From Actinosynnema pretiosum (lineage in GTDB: Bacteria; Actinomycetota; Actinomycetes; Mycobacteriales; Pseudonocardiaceae), in assembly GCF_024171695.1 (NCBI RefSeq), contig NZ_JAMTCF010000013.1, positions 62,001-126,000 on the forward strand: a stretch of 64,000 nt of DNA, read 5' to 3'. How positions within the stretch are numbered: the first letter of the stretch is position 1; each line of letters begins with the position of its first letter. The notes under the pieces were generated by a model. It searched no databases. It was given only the letters and a program-made list of their open reading frames with translations, and was not told the origin of the DNA. Shown here piece after piece: positions 51,164-60,067 of this stretch. A program made the position numbers and the translations under genes.

Positions 51164-51514
51164 ATGCCCAGCGCGACAGCGACACTGAGAACCGACGGCG
51201 CGACCGAGGACGTGCGGGCGCTGGCGCGCTGGTTGCGCGACGGGGACGGCTTGCGCGGCCGGGTGAGCCTGGCGGGCGCGGCCGGTCCGCAGGGCGGCGC
51301 GGCGCAGGACGCGGCGCTGGTGGTGCTGACCAGCGCGACGGCCCCCGCGCTGGTGCGCTGGCTGTTCGACTGGCTCAAGCACTGCCGGACCGCGCGGCAG
51401 GTGTCGCTGACCGTGCGCGGCGCGGACGGGCGCGAGGTGGAGCTGACGTGCGGGTCGACCACGGACGCGGCGCGCGTGCTGGCGTCGACGCGCGAGGTGC
51501 TGGCGGGGCGGTGA
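51164..51514 (+). CDS. EACC1-type (effector-associated constant component) protein
   Basis: The 116-residue protein opens with DVRALARWLRDGDGLRGRVSL and has a hydrophobic helix followed by basic residues (ALVRWLFDWLKHCRTARQ), then SLTVRGADGREVELTCGS. This is the pattern of EACC1 proteins, small partners of effector proteins in actinobacterial conflict (immunity or apoptosis-like) systems. ATG 51164 has GGGA upstream. No caspase, TIR, CHAT or protease effector is adjacent, so it is either an orphan or its partner lies elsewhere. The identification is by recalled pattern. Confidence 0.65.
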   Translation: MPSATATLRTDGATEDVRALARWLRDGDGLRGRVSLAGAAGPQGGAAQDAALVVLTSATAPALVRWLFDWLKHCRTARQVSLTVRGADGREVELTCGSTTDAARVLASTREVLAGR

Positions 51515-51548
51515 CCGGTCGCGCCACCGGTCCCCCACCGCCCCCGGC

Positions 51549-51926
51549 CTAGCCCGCCGTCCGGCTCACCGGCCGCTCGCACATCTTCGCGCCCTTGGTG
51601 TAGTCGATCATCGAGTCCAGCCGGTCCCTGGTCTGCACCAGCGAGTCGATCTGCCCGGTGATCCGGTCCCGCTCCGTCGCGAGGAACGTCATCAGCTGCG
51701 GCGTGATGTGCCCGGTCAGGATGCACGGCAGCAGCTTCTGGATGGCCTTGCTCGACAGCCCCGCCGCGTAGAACTGCTGGATCAGCAGCACCCGCTCCAC
51801 GGCCTGCTCCTGGTAGTGCCGCTGCCCGCTGGCGCTGCGCACCGACGCGAGCAGCCCCTGTTCCTCGTAGTAGCGCAGCGCGCGGACGCTGACGCCCGCC
51901 TTGTCCGCGAGCTCTCCGATGCGCAC
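51549..51926 (-). CDS. MerR family transcriptional regulator
   Basis: The 125-residue protein has a MerR N-terminal winged helix (RIGELADKAGVSVRALRYYEEQGLL), a second wing region (RHYQEQAVERVLLIQQFYAAGLS) and a dimerisation helix (ERDRITGQIDSLVQTRDRL). It ends with a short tail holding one Cys (AKMCERPVS). GTG 51926 is preferred to GTG 51938 because GGAGGT lies 5-6 bases upstream and the protein then starts VRIGEL. No target gene is divergent nearby, so autoregulation or a distant target is likely. Confidence 0.85.
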   Translation of the reverse strand: MRIGELADKAGVSVRALRYYEEQGLLASVRSASGQRHYQEQAVERVLLIQQFYAAGLSSKAIQKLLPCILTGHITPQLMTFLATERDRITGQIDSLVQTRDRLDSMIDYTKGAKMCERPVSRTAG

Positions 51927-51934
51927 CTGAACCT

Positions 51935-51968
51935 CCACGGGGGTGTTCCCACCAGGTTAACCCCGTGG
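51935..51968. promoter_or_regulatory. Inverted repeat upstream of merR
   Basis: CCACGGGG (51935-51942) and CCCCGTGG (51961-51968) form a perfect 8-bp inverted repeat with an 18-base spacer, starting at the ribosome binding site of the MerR gene. It is a candidate autoregulatory operator. Confidence 0.45.
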
Positions 51969-52014
51969 TGGCCACTCCTCCGGTGGTGAACTCCGCCACG
52001 CGCTCACCGGGACC

Positions 52015-52338
52015 TCACCTCGCGGTCTGCTCGCTCACCCAGTCGAGATAGGCCTCGCTCCCGGCGAGCACGGGCAGTGCCAGCACCTCCGGCACCTCGT
52101 ACGGGTGCTCCCGCTCGATGTGCCGGTTCACCTCGGGCAGCCGCTCGTAGGTGGTCTTGATCCAGAGCTGCCACTCCCGCTCGTCCTTGACCTCCCCCTC
52201 CCACCGGTACAGGCTGCGCACCGGCCCGCCGATCTGCACGCACGCCGCCAACCCGGCCGCGACCAGCCCCGAGGCCAGCTCCGCCGCCACGTCCTCGCTG
52301 TCGGTGGTGGTCAGCACGACCACGTGTTCCTCGCTCAC
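52015..52338 (-). CDS. cutA: Divalent-cation tolerance protein CutA
   Basis: The 107-residue protein matches CutA1: VVLTTTDSEDVAAELASGLVAAGLAACVQIGG, SLYRWEGEVKDEREWQLWIKTT, and HPYEVPEVLALPV. CutA1 forms a stable trimer implicated in copper tolerance, but its function remains uncertain. GTG 52338 overlaps the stop of the GH95 gene (GTGA), so it is the last gene of the sugar operon, an unusual partner set. Confidence 0.9.
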   Translation of the reverse strand: MSEEHVVVLTTTDSEDVAAELASGLVAAGLAACVQIGGPVRSLYRWEGEVKDEREWQLWIKTTYERLPEVNRHIEREHPYEVPEVLALPVLAGSEAYLDWVSEQTAR

Positions 52339-54260
52339 CCGACCGAGCGTAGCCACGGCACGACGACCCTGCCGCCCGCCGCGAGCCGCTGCGCCAACCG
52401 CCGCGAACCGCTGACCAGCTCGACCTCGCACGCCCGGTCTGCGGTCAGCGCCACCGACCGCAGCTCGCCGTCCCGCCACTCCAGGTCGACCGCGATCCCG
52501 CCGCGCGCCCGCAACCCGGTCACCCGACCGGTCGGCCAGGACGGCGGCAGCGCGGGCAGCAGCTCCAGCACGCCCCGGTGGCTCTGCAGCAGCAGCTCCG
52601 CGACCGCAGCCGTGTACCCGAGGCTGCCGTCGACCTGGAACGGGTTGGCGCAGGTGAGGTTCGGGTACAGCGGCATCCCGGCCAGCGAGCCCGCCGCCCG
52701 CTCCCCCTCCCCCAGCCTGGCCCACAGCGCGGCCTTCCACGCGTGCGACCACCCCGGCCCACCCGGACCGCGCGCCTCCAGCGACCGCCGCGCCGCCCGC
52801 GCGAGAGCGCTCCCGCGCTCGATCCGCACACCGGGGTACAGCCCGACCAGGTGCGAGAGGTGCCGGTGCTCGGGCTCGGGCTCGGCCCACTCGTCGCGCC
52901 ACTCCAGCACCCGCCCGTCCTCCCCGACCGGCGGCTCGGGGAGGCGGGCCAGGACCTCGGCGACGTGCCCGACGTCCTCGCCCAGCACCGCGCCCGCACG
53001 CACGACCCGGTCGAACAGCTCCCAGGTCAGCGCCAGGTCCATGGTCGCCCCGACCCCGACGGCGACCTCGCGCCCGTCCGCCGTCAGGTAGTGGTTCTCC
53101 GGCGAGGTGGACGGCGCGGTGGTCAGCGCGCCCCGGTCCTCCACCAGCCACGCCAGGCAGAACTCGGCCGCGCCCAGCAGCAGCGGCCAGGCGCGCTCGC
53201 GCAGCCACACCGCGTCCCCGCCGAACTCGTAGCGCTCCCACAGGTGCAGGCACAGCCACGCGCCCGACATCGGCCAGTTCGCCCACGCCGGGTCGCCCTG
53301 CACGGGCGTGGCCAGGAACCAGCGGTCGGTGTTGTGGTGCGCGCACCAGCCGGGCAGCCCGTACAGCTCCCGCGCCACCCGCGCGCCCGACTCCGCGAGC
53401 CCCTCGAGGAACTCCAGCAGCGGTTCGTGGCACTCGGCGAGCGCGGTCGGCTCGGCGGGCCAGTAGTTCATCTCGGTGTTGATGTTGAGCGTGTAGTTGG
53501 ACCGCCACGGCGGCTCGGCGTGCGGGTTCCACACGCCCTGCAGGTTCGCGGGCAGCGTGCCCGGCCGGGAGCTGGCCACCAGCAGGTGCCTGCCGTGCTG
53601 GAACAGCAGCGCCGCCAGCGCCGGGTGCTCGCGCGGCCAGGTCGACGGCGGGCCGTCCGGCGCGGGGCCGAGGTCCAGCTCGACCCGGCCGACCAGCTCG
53701 GCGTGCGCGGTGGTGGCGCGGTGCCGGAACAGGTGCCACGGCGGGACCCCGTCGACGCCGACGTAGACCACGACCGCGTCGTCCTCGTCCAGCCGGGTGA
53801 AGTCCACATCGGACTCGACGGTGACCTCGTCGGCCCCGGTGACGCGCACCCCGAACCCGCCGCCGCACACCGCCTCCACCGTCACGGGACCGTGGAAGGT
53901 GGTGGAGATCCCCTTGAGCAGGTCCAGCTCCCGCCGGTAGCCGCCCTCGGCGCGGTAGCCGAGCACGAGCGTGCCGAGGGGCTGGTAGCTGGCGGTGTCC
54001 GGGCCCTGGACCGAGCGCAGCAGCTCGTCCGCGCGCTCCGGGTCGCCCGCGAGCGCGGCGGCGCGGGCGGCCCGCACGACCTCGGGGTCACCGGTGGCGG
54101 GCGGGGACGGGTCGGTCCACAGCCGGTCGTCGTTGAGGTCGAACCTGCCGTCGCCCCAGCACATCGCGCCGAACCGGCCGTCGCCGATCGGGTGCGCCTC
54201 CTCCCAGCGCGCGGCGGGTTCGGCGGCCCACGGGCTAGGGCTGTCGGAGAACGGCGACAC
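52335..54260 (-). CDS. GH95 family alpha-L-fucosidase-like glycosidase
   Basis: The 641-residue protein has the GH95 N-terminal pattern RWEEAHPIGDGRFGAMCWG and core motifs INTEMNYWPAEP, WRDEWAEPEPEHRHLSHLVGLYPG (region of the general acid Glu), GWSHAWKAALWARL and FQVDGSLGYTAAVAELL. GH95 enzymes cleave alpha-1,2-L-fucose or alpha-L-galactose by inversion. At 641 residues it is shorter than usual (about 750-800); the loss seems to lie between the N-terminal sandwich and the (alpha/alpha)6 barrel. There is no signal peptide, so it acts on imported oligosaccharides. GTG 54260 has GGGAGG 5 bases upstream, inside the GH42 gene. Confidence 0.87.
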   Translation of the reverse strand: MSPFSDSPSPWAAEPAARWEEAHPIGDGRFGAMCWGDGRFDLNDDRLWTDPSPPATGDPEVVRAARAAALAGDPERADELLRSVQGPDTASYQPLGTLVLGYRAEGGYRRELDLLKGISTTFHGPVTVEAVCGGGFGVRVTGADEVTVESDVDFTRLDEDDAVVVYVGVDGVPPWHLFRHRATTAHAELVGRVELDLGPAPDGPPSTWPREHPALAALLFQHGRHLLVASSRPGTLPANLQGVWNPHAEPPWRSNYTLNINTEMNYWPAEPTALAECHEPLLEFLEGLAESGARVARELYGLPGWCAHHNTDRWFLATPVQGDPAWANWPMSGAWLCLHLWERYEFGGDAVWLRERAWPLLLGAAEFCLAWLVEDRGALTTAPSTSPENHYLTADGREVAVGVGATMDLALTWELFDRVVRAGAVLGEDVGHVAEVLARLPEPPVGEDGRVLEWRDEWAEPEPEHRHLSHLVGLYPGVRIERGSALARAARRSLEARGPGGPGWSHAWKAALWARLGEGERAAGSLAGMPLYPNLTCANPFQVDGSLGYTAAVAELLLQSHRGVLELLPALPPSWPTGRVTGLRARGGIAVDLEWRDGELRSVALTADRACEVELVSGSRRLAQRLAAGGRVVVPWLRSVG

Positions 54261-56262
54261 CGAACCTCCCGAGTTCGACCTCGTCGGCGGGCGCGGCCTC
54301 GGCGCCCTGACCGCTCCCGGCGCGCGCGTCCCCGGCCAGCAGGTCGACCCCGCCGCCGGGAACGGCCACGGACACCGGTTCGTCGTTGTGGTTGACCAGG
54401 AACAGGAACTCGCCCCGCCACACCGCCTCCACGCCCGAGGGCAGCAGCGGCAGCGCGCGCGGCACGCCCGCGCTCTCGACCAGGTGGGCGAGCAGCCGCG
54501 CGGTGGCGGCGGGCTCGGGCCGGGTGGCGGCGTACCAGGCGCGGCCGTGCCGCAGCACCACCGGGGCGTCCCCGGCGCGCGCGACGACCTCGGCCCCGTG
54601 CGGGACCACGTCGTCGAGCCAGAAGTCGGCGGTGAACTCGCCCAGCAGCTCGGACTCGCAGCGCAGCTCGCGCTCGACCGGGGCCATCTCCTGCACGGTC
54701 AGCCCGAGCAGCCCGCGCAGCGGACCGGGCGCGCCACCGGGGTGGACCCGGTCGTTCTCGTCCACCACGCCGGAGAAGAACCCGACCAGCAGCGTGCCGC
54801 CACCGTCCACGAAGGACTCGAACCGGGTGGCGTCCCGCACCAGGTACAGGTTCGGCACGACCACCAGCGCGTAGGCCGACAGGTCCGCGTCCGGCCGGAC
54901 GAAGTCCACCGCGACGCCGAGGTCGAACAGCGGCTCGTAGAAGTCCCGCACCCGCGCCAGCAGGTCGAAGTCGTTCGCCGGGTGGGCGTCGAGCCTGCAC
55001 GCCCACCAGCTCTCCCAGTCCAGCGCGAACGCCACCGACGCGCGCACGTCCGCCCCGACGACCTCGTCCAGCTTCGCGAGGTCCGCGCCCAGCTCGCACA
55101 CCTCGCGGAACACCCGCGTGTCCGGCCCGGCGTGCGGCAGCATCCCGGAGTGGAACTTCTCCGCGCCACCGGCCGAGGCCCGCCACTGGAAGAAGCAGAC
55201 CGCGTCCGCGCCGCGCGCCACCGCCTGCGCGGACTGGGCCCGCAGCTGGCCTGCGGGCTTGGCCGGGTTGCGGCGCCGCCAGTTCACCGCGCTCGCCGCC
55301 TGCTCCATCAGCGCCCACGGCCCGCCCGCGAGCGAGCGCACCAGGTCGTAGGCGATGGCCGTGCCCACGTGCGACTTCGGGTCCGAGGGGTCCGGGTACC
55401 AGTCGTGCGAGACGACGTCCTCGTGCGCGGCCAGCGCCCAGTAGTCCATCGGCTGGTCCAGGCCCATGAAGTTCGTCGTGATCGGCACGTCCGGGTTCGC
55501 CGCCCGCAGCACGGCCTTCTCCGCGAGGAAGCACTCCAGCAGCGCGTCCGAGGAGAACCGGGCGAAGTCCAGCCGCTGCGCCGGGTTGATCAGGTACGGG
55601 GCGCGGCGCGGCGGCACGACCTCGTCCCAGTCGCCGTAGCGCTGGCTCCAGAACGCGGTGCTCCACGCGGCGTTCAGCGCGTCGAGCGTGCCGTGCCTTG
55701 CCCGCAGCCAGCGCCGGAAGTGCTCGGCGCTGACGTCGCAGTGGCAGACCTCGCAGTACTCGTTGTTCACGTGCCACATCACCACCGCCGGGTGGTGCGC
55801 GTACCGGGCCGCCAGGTCCGTGACCAGCTCCAGCGACCGCTTGCGGTAGACCGGGGACGACGGGCAGAACTGGTTGCGCGAGCCGTAGGACAGCCTGCGC
55901 CCGTCGAAGTCCACCGGCAGCGTCTCCGGGTGGCGGTGGCCCAGCCACGGCGGCGGCGACGCCGTCGGGGTGGCCAGGCACACCGCGATCCCGTTGGCGT
56001 GCAGCAGGGACAGCACCCGGTCGAGCCAGTCGAACTCGCGCGCGCCGGGGGTCGGTTCGAGGGTGGCCCAGGAGAAGACGCCGACCGTGGCCACGTTCAC
56101 CCCGGCCCGCTTCATCAGCTCGACGTCCTCGGCCCACACCTCCTCCGGCCACTGCTCGGGGTTGTAGTCCCCGCCGTAGCGCAGCCTGCCGCGCACCGCC
56201 GCGCCAAGTCCGACAGCGCCCGGTACCCCCGAGCCCGGTCCCACCGCGTCCAGTCCCGTCAC
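54235..56262 (-). CDS. GH42 beta-galactosidase
   Basis: The 675-residue enzyme has the GH42 start GGDYNPEQWPEEVWAEDVELM, acid/base E168 in WHVNNEYCEVCHC and nucleophile E320 in WALMEQAASAVNW. A Cys cluster (C133, C170, C173, C175) fits the structural Zn site of GH42. A glutamine-amidotransferase-like trimerisation domain and a small beta domain follow. It hydrolyses terminal beta-D-galactose, or alpha-L-arabinopyranose in some members. There is no signal peptide, so it is cytoplasmic. GTG 56262 follows the permease by 19 bp, and its last 26 bp overlap the GH95 gene. Confidence 0.92.
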   Translation of the reverse strand: MTGLDAVGPGSGVPGAVGLGAAVRGRLRYGGDYNPEQWPEEVWAEDVELMKRAGVNVATVGVFSWATLEPTPGAREFDWLDRVLSLLHANGIAVCLATPTASPPPWLGHRHPETLPVDFDGRRLSYGSRNQFCPSSPVYRKRSLELVTDLAARYAHHPAVVMWHVNNEYCEVCHCDVSAEHFRRWLRARHGTLDALNAAWSTAFWSQRYGDWDEVVPPRRAPYLINPAQRLDFARFSSDALLECFLAEKAVLRAANPDVPITTNFMGLDQPMDYWALAAHEDVVSHDWYPDPSDPKSHVGTAIAYDLVRSLAGGPWALMEQAASAVNWRRRNPAKPAGQLRAQSAQAVARGADAVCFFQWRASAGGAEKFHSGMLPHAGPDTRVFREVCELGADLAKLDEVVGADVRASVAFALDWESWWACRLDAHPANDFDLLARVRDFYEPLFDLGVAVDFVRPDADLSAYALVVVPNLYLVRDATRFESFVDGGGTLLVGFFSGVVDENDRVHPGGAPGPLRGLLGLTVQEMAPVERELRCESELLGEFTADFWLDDVVPHGAEVVARAGDAPVVLRHGRAWYAATRPEPAATARLLAHLVESAGVPRALPLLPSGVEAVWRGEFLFLVNHNDEPVSVAVPGGGVDLLAGDARAGSGQGAEAAPADEVELGRFGVAVLRQP

Positions 56263-56281
56263 ACCGTCCCCGCTTCCACCG

Positions 56282-57235
56282 TCACCCCTTGACCGCCCCC
56301 ACGATCACGCCCTTCGTGAAGTGCTTCTGCACGAACGGGTAGACCACCGCGACCGGGACGAGGGCCAGCACGACGACGGCCATCTTGATGGCCAGGGTGG
56401 CCACCAGTCCACCCCCGGCGCCGACCGTCTCCGCGCCCTGCGTGACGCCGGGGATCGGCTGCCCCTGGAGCACGAAGGTGCGCAGCACCAGCTGCAGCGG
56501 CCACTTCTCGGTGCTGTTCAGGTACAGGAACGCGTTGAAGAACGCGTTCCAGTAGCCGACCGCGTAGAACAGCGAGACCACCGCGGTGACGCCCTTGGAC
56601 AGCGGCAGCACGATCCTGGTGAGCACGCCGAACTCGCTGGCCCCGTCGATGCGGGCGCTGTCGATCAGCTCGCCGGGCAGGTTCATGAAGAACGAGCGCA
56701 GCACCACCAGGTTGAACGCCGACACCGCGCCGGGCAGGATCAGCGCCGAGTAGCTGTCCAGCATCCCCAGCGACTGCACCAGCAGGTAGGTGGGGATCAG
56801 GCCCGGCCCGAACAGGAACGTCAGCAGCACCAGGAACAGCAGCGGCCGGTGCGCGAACGTGCCCGGTCGGGACAGGCCGTAGGCGGCGAGCAGCGAGATG
56901 CCGGTGCTGAACGCCGTGCCCACCGCGGTGATGCCCAGGCTGACCAGCACGGCGCGGGTGACCACGCCGCCGGTGAGCAGCTCCTCGTAGGCGGCGAACG
57001 TGATGCCGTCCGGCACCACGACGAGCCCACCGGCCGCCGTGATGGCCTGCTGGGTGGACAGGCTGGTCAGCACCACCACCCACAGCGGGAACAGCACCAC
57101 CAGCAGGATCACCGCGACCAGCACGCCCTTGGCGGCCCGGCCGAGCGCGGAGGGCGGCTCCTCCCACACCGGCCTGGTCGGCTTCGCCGAGGCGCGCGCC
57201 GAGCGGATCGTCGGGCGCGGGGTCGTGGTCGTCAT
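56282..57235 (-). CDS. Carbohydrate ABC transporter permease (LplC type)
   Basis: The 317-residue protein has six membrane helices and the MalG/LplC EAA-loop region (LPGELIDSARIDGASEFGVLTRIVLPLSKG), which docks onto the ATPase. The N-terminus is Thr/Arg/Pro-rich. ATG 57235 overlaps the stop of the first permease (ATGA). With the partner permease and the lipoprotein it forms an oligosaccharide importer. No ATPase gene is present, so a shared MsiK-type ATPase is expected. Confidence 0.92.
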   Translation of the reverse strand: MTTTTPRPTIRSARASAKPTRPVWEEPPSALGRAAKGVLVAVILLVVLFPLWVVVLTSLSTQQAITAAGGLVVVPDGITFAAYEELLTGGVVTRAVLVSLGITAVGTAFSTGISLLAAYGLSRPGTFAHRPLLFLVLLTFLFGPGLIPTYLLVQSLGMLDSYSALILPGAVSAFNLVVLRSFFMNLPGELIDSARIDGASEFGVLTRIVLPLSKGVTAVVSLFYAVGYWNAFFNAFLYLNSTEKWPLQLVLRTFVLQGQPIPGVTQGAETVGAGGGLVATLAIKMAVVVLALVPVAVVYPFVQKHFTKGVIVGAVKG

Positions 57236-58206
57236 CGGGAGTACACCCCCTGCTCGCCCGCCAGGTGCGCGACCTTGTTGGCCGCCAGCACGAGCGCGAG
57301 CCCCACCAGGCCCTTCACCAGCCCGGCCGCCGCCGCGTAGGAGAAGTCCGAGTTGACCACGCCGGTGAAGTAGACGTACGTGTCGAGCACTTCCGCCGCT
57401 TCCCGCCCCACCGCCTCGCGTTGCAGCAGGAACTGCTCGAAGCCGACGGTCAGCGCCTCGCCGAGGCGCAGGATCAGCAGCAGCACCACGACCGGCACGA
57501 GCGCGGGCAGCGTGACGTGCCAGAGCCTGCGCCACCGCCCGGCCCCGTCGACGGCGGCGGCCTCGTACAGCGAGGCGTCCACGGTCGCCAGCGCGGCCAG
57601 GAACACGATCGCGCCCCACCCGGCGTCCTTCCACACCGCCTGCGCGGTGACCAGCCCCAGGAACAGGTCGGGGTCGGTCATCACGTCGAACGTGGTGGCG
57701 CCGTTGGAGCGCAGGAACGAGTTGAGCAGACCGGCGCCGCCCAGCATCTGCTGGAACAGGGTGATCACGAGCACCCAGGAGAAGAAGTGCGGCAGGTACA
57801 CCACGCTCTGCACGAGCAGGCGCAGCCGGGGCGAGAGCAGGCTGTGCACCAGCAGCGCCAGCCCGATCGGGATCGGGAAGTAGAACACCAGCTGGAACGC
57901 GGTGATCATCAGCGTGTTGCCGGCGGCGGCCCAGAAGTTCGGGTCGGTCGCGATCCGCTCGAAGTTCACCAGGCCGGTCCACGTGCTGGCCATGACGCCG
58001 GTGTACGGCGAGTAGTCCTGGAACGCCACGACGTTGCCGAGCAGCGGCACGTAGTGGAACACCACGAGCACCAGCGCGGCGGGCATGACCATGAGCAGCA
58101 TCGGCCAGTCGCGGCGCAGCTTGCGCGACCACGCGGGGGCGCGGCGGGCGGCGGTGTGCTCGCCGCGCCGCGCCTCCGGTGGGGTCGTCAGGTCAGCGCC
58201 CGGCAT
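57232..58206 (-). CDS. Carbohydrate ABC transporter permease (LplB type)
   Basis: The 324-residue protein has six membrane helices with LplB features: YVPLLGNVVAFQDYSPYTG, PHFFSWVLVITLFQQMLGG and the EAA loop TVDASLYEAAAVDGAGRWRRLWHVTLPAL. ATG 58206 lies within the end of the solute-binding-protein gene (14-bp overlap). It pairs with the LplC-type permease. Confidence 0.93.
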   Translation of the reverse strand: MPGADLTTPPEARRGEHTAARRAPAWSRKLRRDWPMLLMVMPAALVLVVFHYVPLLGNVVAFQDYSPYTGVMASTWTGLVNFERIATDPNFWAAAGNTLMITAFQLVFYFPIPIGLALLVHSLLSPRLRLLVQSVVYLPHFFSWVLVITLFQQMLGGAGLLNSFLRSNGATTFDVMTDPDLFLGLVTAQAVWKDAGWGAIVFLAALATVDASLYEAAAVDGAGRWRRLWHVTLPALVPVVVLLLILRLGEALTVGFEQFLLQREAVGREAAEVLDTYVYFTGVVNSDFSYAAAAGLVKGLVGLALVLAANKVAHLAGEQGVYSR

Positions 58207-59821
58207 CGGTGAGGACCTTGTCGTAGAACTCGCGCAGCTTGTCGCCGCCCGCCTTGCGCCACTCCTCGGCCAGGCCGTCCGCGTCCTTGGCGCTGGCGCG
58301 CCCGCGCAGGATGTCGTTGGTGCGGTCCTCGAACTGCTTGCCCAGCTTGGTCAGCTCGGCCGGCTCCTCGATGCGCAGGCCGAACGTGATCGGCTTGACC
58401 TGCTTGGAGTAGGCGTCCGCGTGCCAGGCGTGGGCCTCGCGCACGAAGTCCGGGAACTGGGTGTGCGCGTACGCCTCGGCGGGGCCGGAGATGAACCCGT
58501 AGGTCAGGGTGATCTCCTTGGCTCCCAGGGCGTTCAGCTGCGGCGAGCCGTCGGCGTTGCGGGTGCTGTGCTTGCCGTCGATGCCGTAGCGCAGCAGGAA
58601 GTGCTCGCTGGTGCCGAACGGCGCGGCGGCGAAGTTGCACAGCCGCAGCAGCTCCTTGACCCGGTCGTCGGAGAGGTCCTTGCGGAACAGGGTGAGCATG
58701 GAGACCGGGTTGCTGATCGGGTAGGTGGCCTTCCCGCCGTCCGAGGCGAACGGCAGGATGGCGGACATCCGGAAGTCCGGGTTCACCGGCCGTTGCTGCT
58801 CGAAGGTCTCGTGCCACGCGCCGACGCCGTCCTGGTGCAGCAGGACCTGCCCGGAGGCGAACAGCTCCTTGAGGCGGCTGAAGTTGCCCGCGACCACGTC
58901 GGGGTGCACGTAGCCGGCGTCGAACAGCTCGCGCATGTCGCGGATGGCCGCGGCGTACTCGGGCGTCTCGATGTGGTTGACGACCTTGCCGGAGGAGTCG
59001 CGCTGCCAGTCGCCCTTGTCGCCCCGAGCGCGCACGAGCGTGCGGAAGATGTCGCCGACCGCCCAGCGGTTGCCCGCCGGGTCGTTCACCTTGGCGCACA
59101 GGTCCTTCAGCTCCGCGAAGGACTTGACCCGCGGGTCGACGCCGAGGCTCTCGAACAGCTCGGGCCGGTAGAAGGTGGCCTCGGCGAACAGGTCGCCGGG
59201 GAACGGCACCGCGAACAGCTTGCCGTTGTAGACGCAGTTCTCCCACACGGCGGTGGGGATGCCCGCGAGCATCGGGTAGTCCTTGGCCTTGTCGCCCGCG
59301 ATGAGGCCGCCGATGTCGCGGAACACCTCGCCGACGCCCGCGCTGAACCGGGGCGGCACGGTGAAGGTGGGCATGACGGTCAGCTCGGGCACCTGCTTGC
59401 CCGCCATCATGGCGGCGAGCTTCTGCGCGTAGTCCGCGCCCGCGACCAGCTCGAACTTGACCGTCCCGCCGAGCCGCTCGTTGACGGCGTCGTAGTACGA
59501 GTTCTGCCCGAGGCCCGGCGGCACCGGCCAGAACGTCGGCGTCATGACGGTGACCTCGCCGCCGGAGAGCGGCTTCTCCTTGACCGCCTCGACGAGCGTG
59601 GAGGGGAACTTGAGGTACCCGGCCTTGGAGCCGTTGACCCCAGGGAGGTCGGGCTTGGCGAACTCGACCGGCGAGTACGACGGGAGCAGCTTGGCGAGCT
59701 CCTCGGAGTTGAGCGCGCCACCGCCCCCTCCCTGCTGCGGCGCGGGCCCACCGCAGCCGACCAGCAGCGCACCACCGGCAGCCGCACTCATGCCGAAGAA
59801 ACTCCTGCGGGACACATTCAT
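58193..59821 (-). CDS. Sugar-binding lipoprotein of ABC importer (LplA type)
   Basis: The 542-residue protein starts MNVSRRSFFGMSAAAGG and has lipobox VGC with C23. Because SRRSFFG precedes the hydrophobic stretch, it is probably exported by the Tat route and then lipidated. The rest is a large family-1-like solute-binding protein (about 500 residues, as in LplA/YtcQ). It should capture the oligosaccharide at the outer face of the membrane. ATG 59821 has AAGGGG about 10 bases upstream. Two GAAGCGCTTC palindromes lie upstream. Confidence 0.9.
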   Translation of the reverse strand: MNVSRRSFFGMSAAAGGALLVGCGGPAPQQGGGGGALNSEELAKLLPSYSPVEFAKPDLPGVNGSKAGYLKFPSTLVEAVKEKPLSGGEVTVMTPTFWPVPPGLGQNSYYDAVNERLGGTVKFELVAGADYAQKLAAMMAGKQVPELTVMPTFTVPPRFSAGVGEVFRDIGGLIAGDKAKDYPMLAGIPTAVWENCVYNGKLFAVPFPGDLFAEATFYRPELFESLGVDPRVKSFAELKDLCAKVNDPAGNRWAVGDIFRTLVRARGDKGDWQRDSSGKVVNHIETPEYAAAIRDMRELFDAGYVHPDVVAGNFSRLKELFASGQVLLHQDGVGAWHETFEQQRPVNPDFRMSAILPFASDGGKATYPISNPVSMLTLFRKDLSDDRVKELLRLCNFAAAPFGTSEHFLLRYGIDGKHSTRNADGSPQLNALGAKEITLTYGFISGPAEAYAHTQFPDFVREAHAWHADAYSKQVKPITFGLRIEEPAELTKLGKQFEDRTNDILRGRASAKDADGLAEEWRKAGGDKLREFYDKVLTDAGR

Positions 59822-59941
59822 CGGACAACGCCCCTTCGCGTCGGTGATAGGGGTGCCGTCGGGGTGTGGTGCGCGGGCTCGACGGCGCGGACGGCGGCGC
59901 GCGTGTCGCGGAGTGGTGCTGGTCCGGTCACCCCGTGGGGA

Positions 59942-59953
59942 GGAAGCGCTTCC
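59942..59953. promoter_or_regulatory. LacI-type operator GGAAGCGCTTCC
   Basis: This is a perfect 12-bp palindrome with central CG, typical of LacI-family operators. It lies 121 bp upstream of the solute-binding-protein start, in the 246-bp gap after the lacI-type gene. Confidence 0.65.
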
Positions 59954-60017
59954 CTGCGTGGCTCGTGCCGGTGCGGCGCTCCCCGGTACGGCGCGGCCAG
60001 GGCCGGCGCTCTGCGGT

Positions 60018-60027
60018 GAAGCGCTTC
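60018..60027. promoter_or_regulatory. LacI-type operator GAAGCGCTTC
   Basis: This is a second copy of the same 10-bp core, 76 bp from the first, about seven helical turns. Together they suggest an internal regulated promoter for the transporter genes. Confidence 0.55.
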
Positions 60028-60067
60028 GACGTGGGGTGCGCGGCCGGGTGCGGGCATGGGGTGGTCC

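Noticed and set aside
46968..51185. A 1405-codon open frame on the minus strand
   Set aside because: It runs antisense to the FAD/Fe-S dehydrogenase and the beta-lactamase-like gene. It is low-complexity Arg/Pro/His, the typical shadow of high-GC codon bias, and has no supported start.
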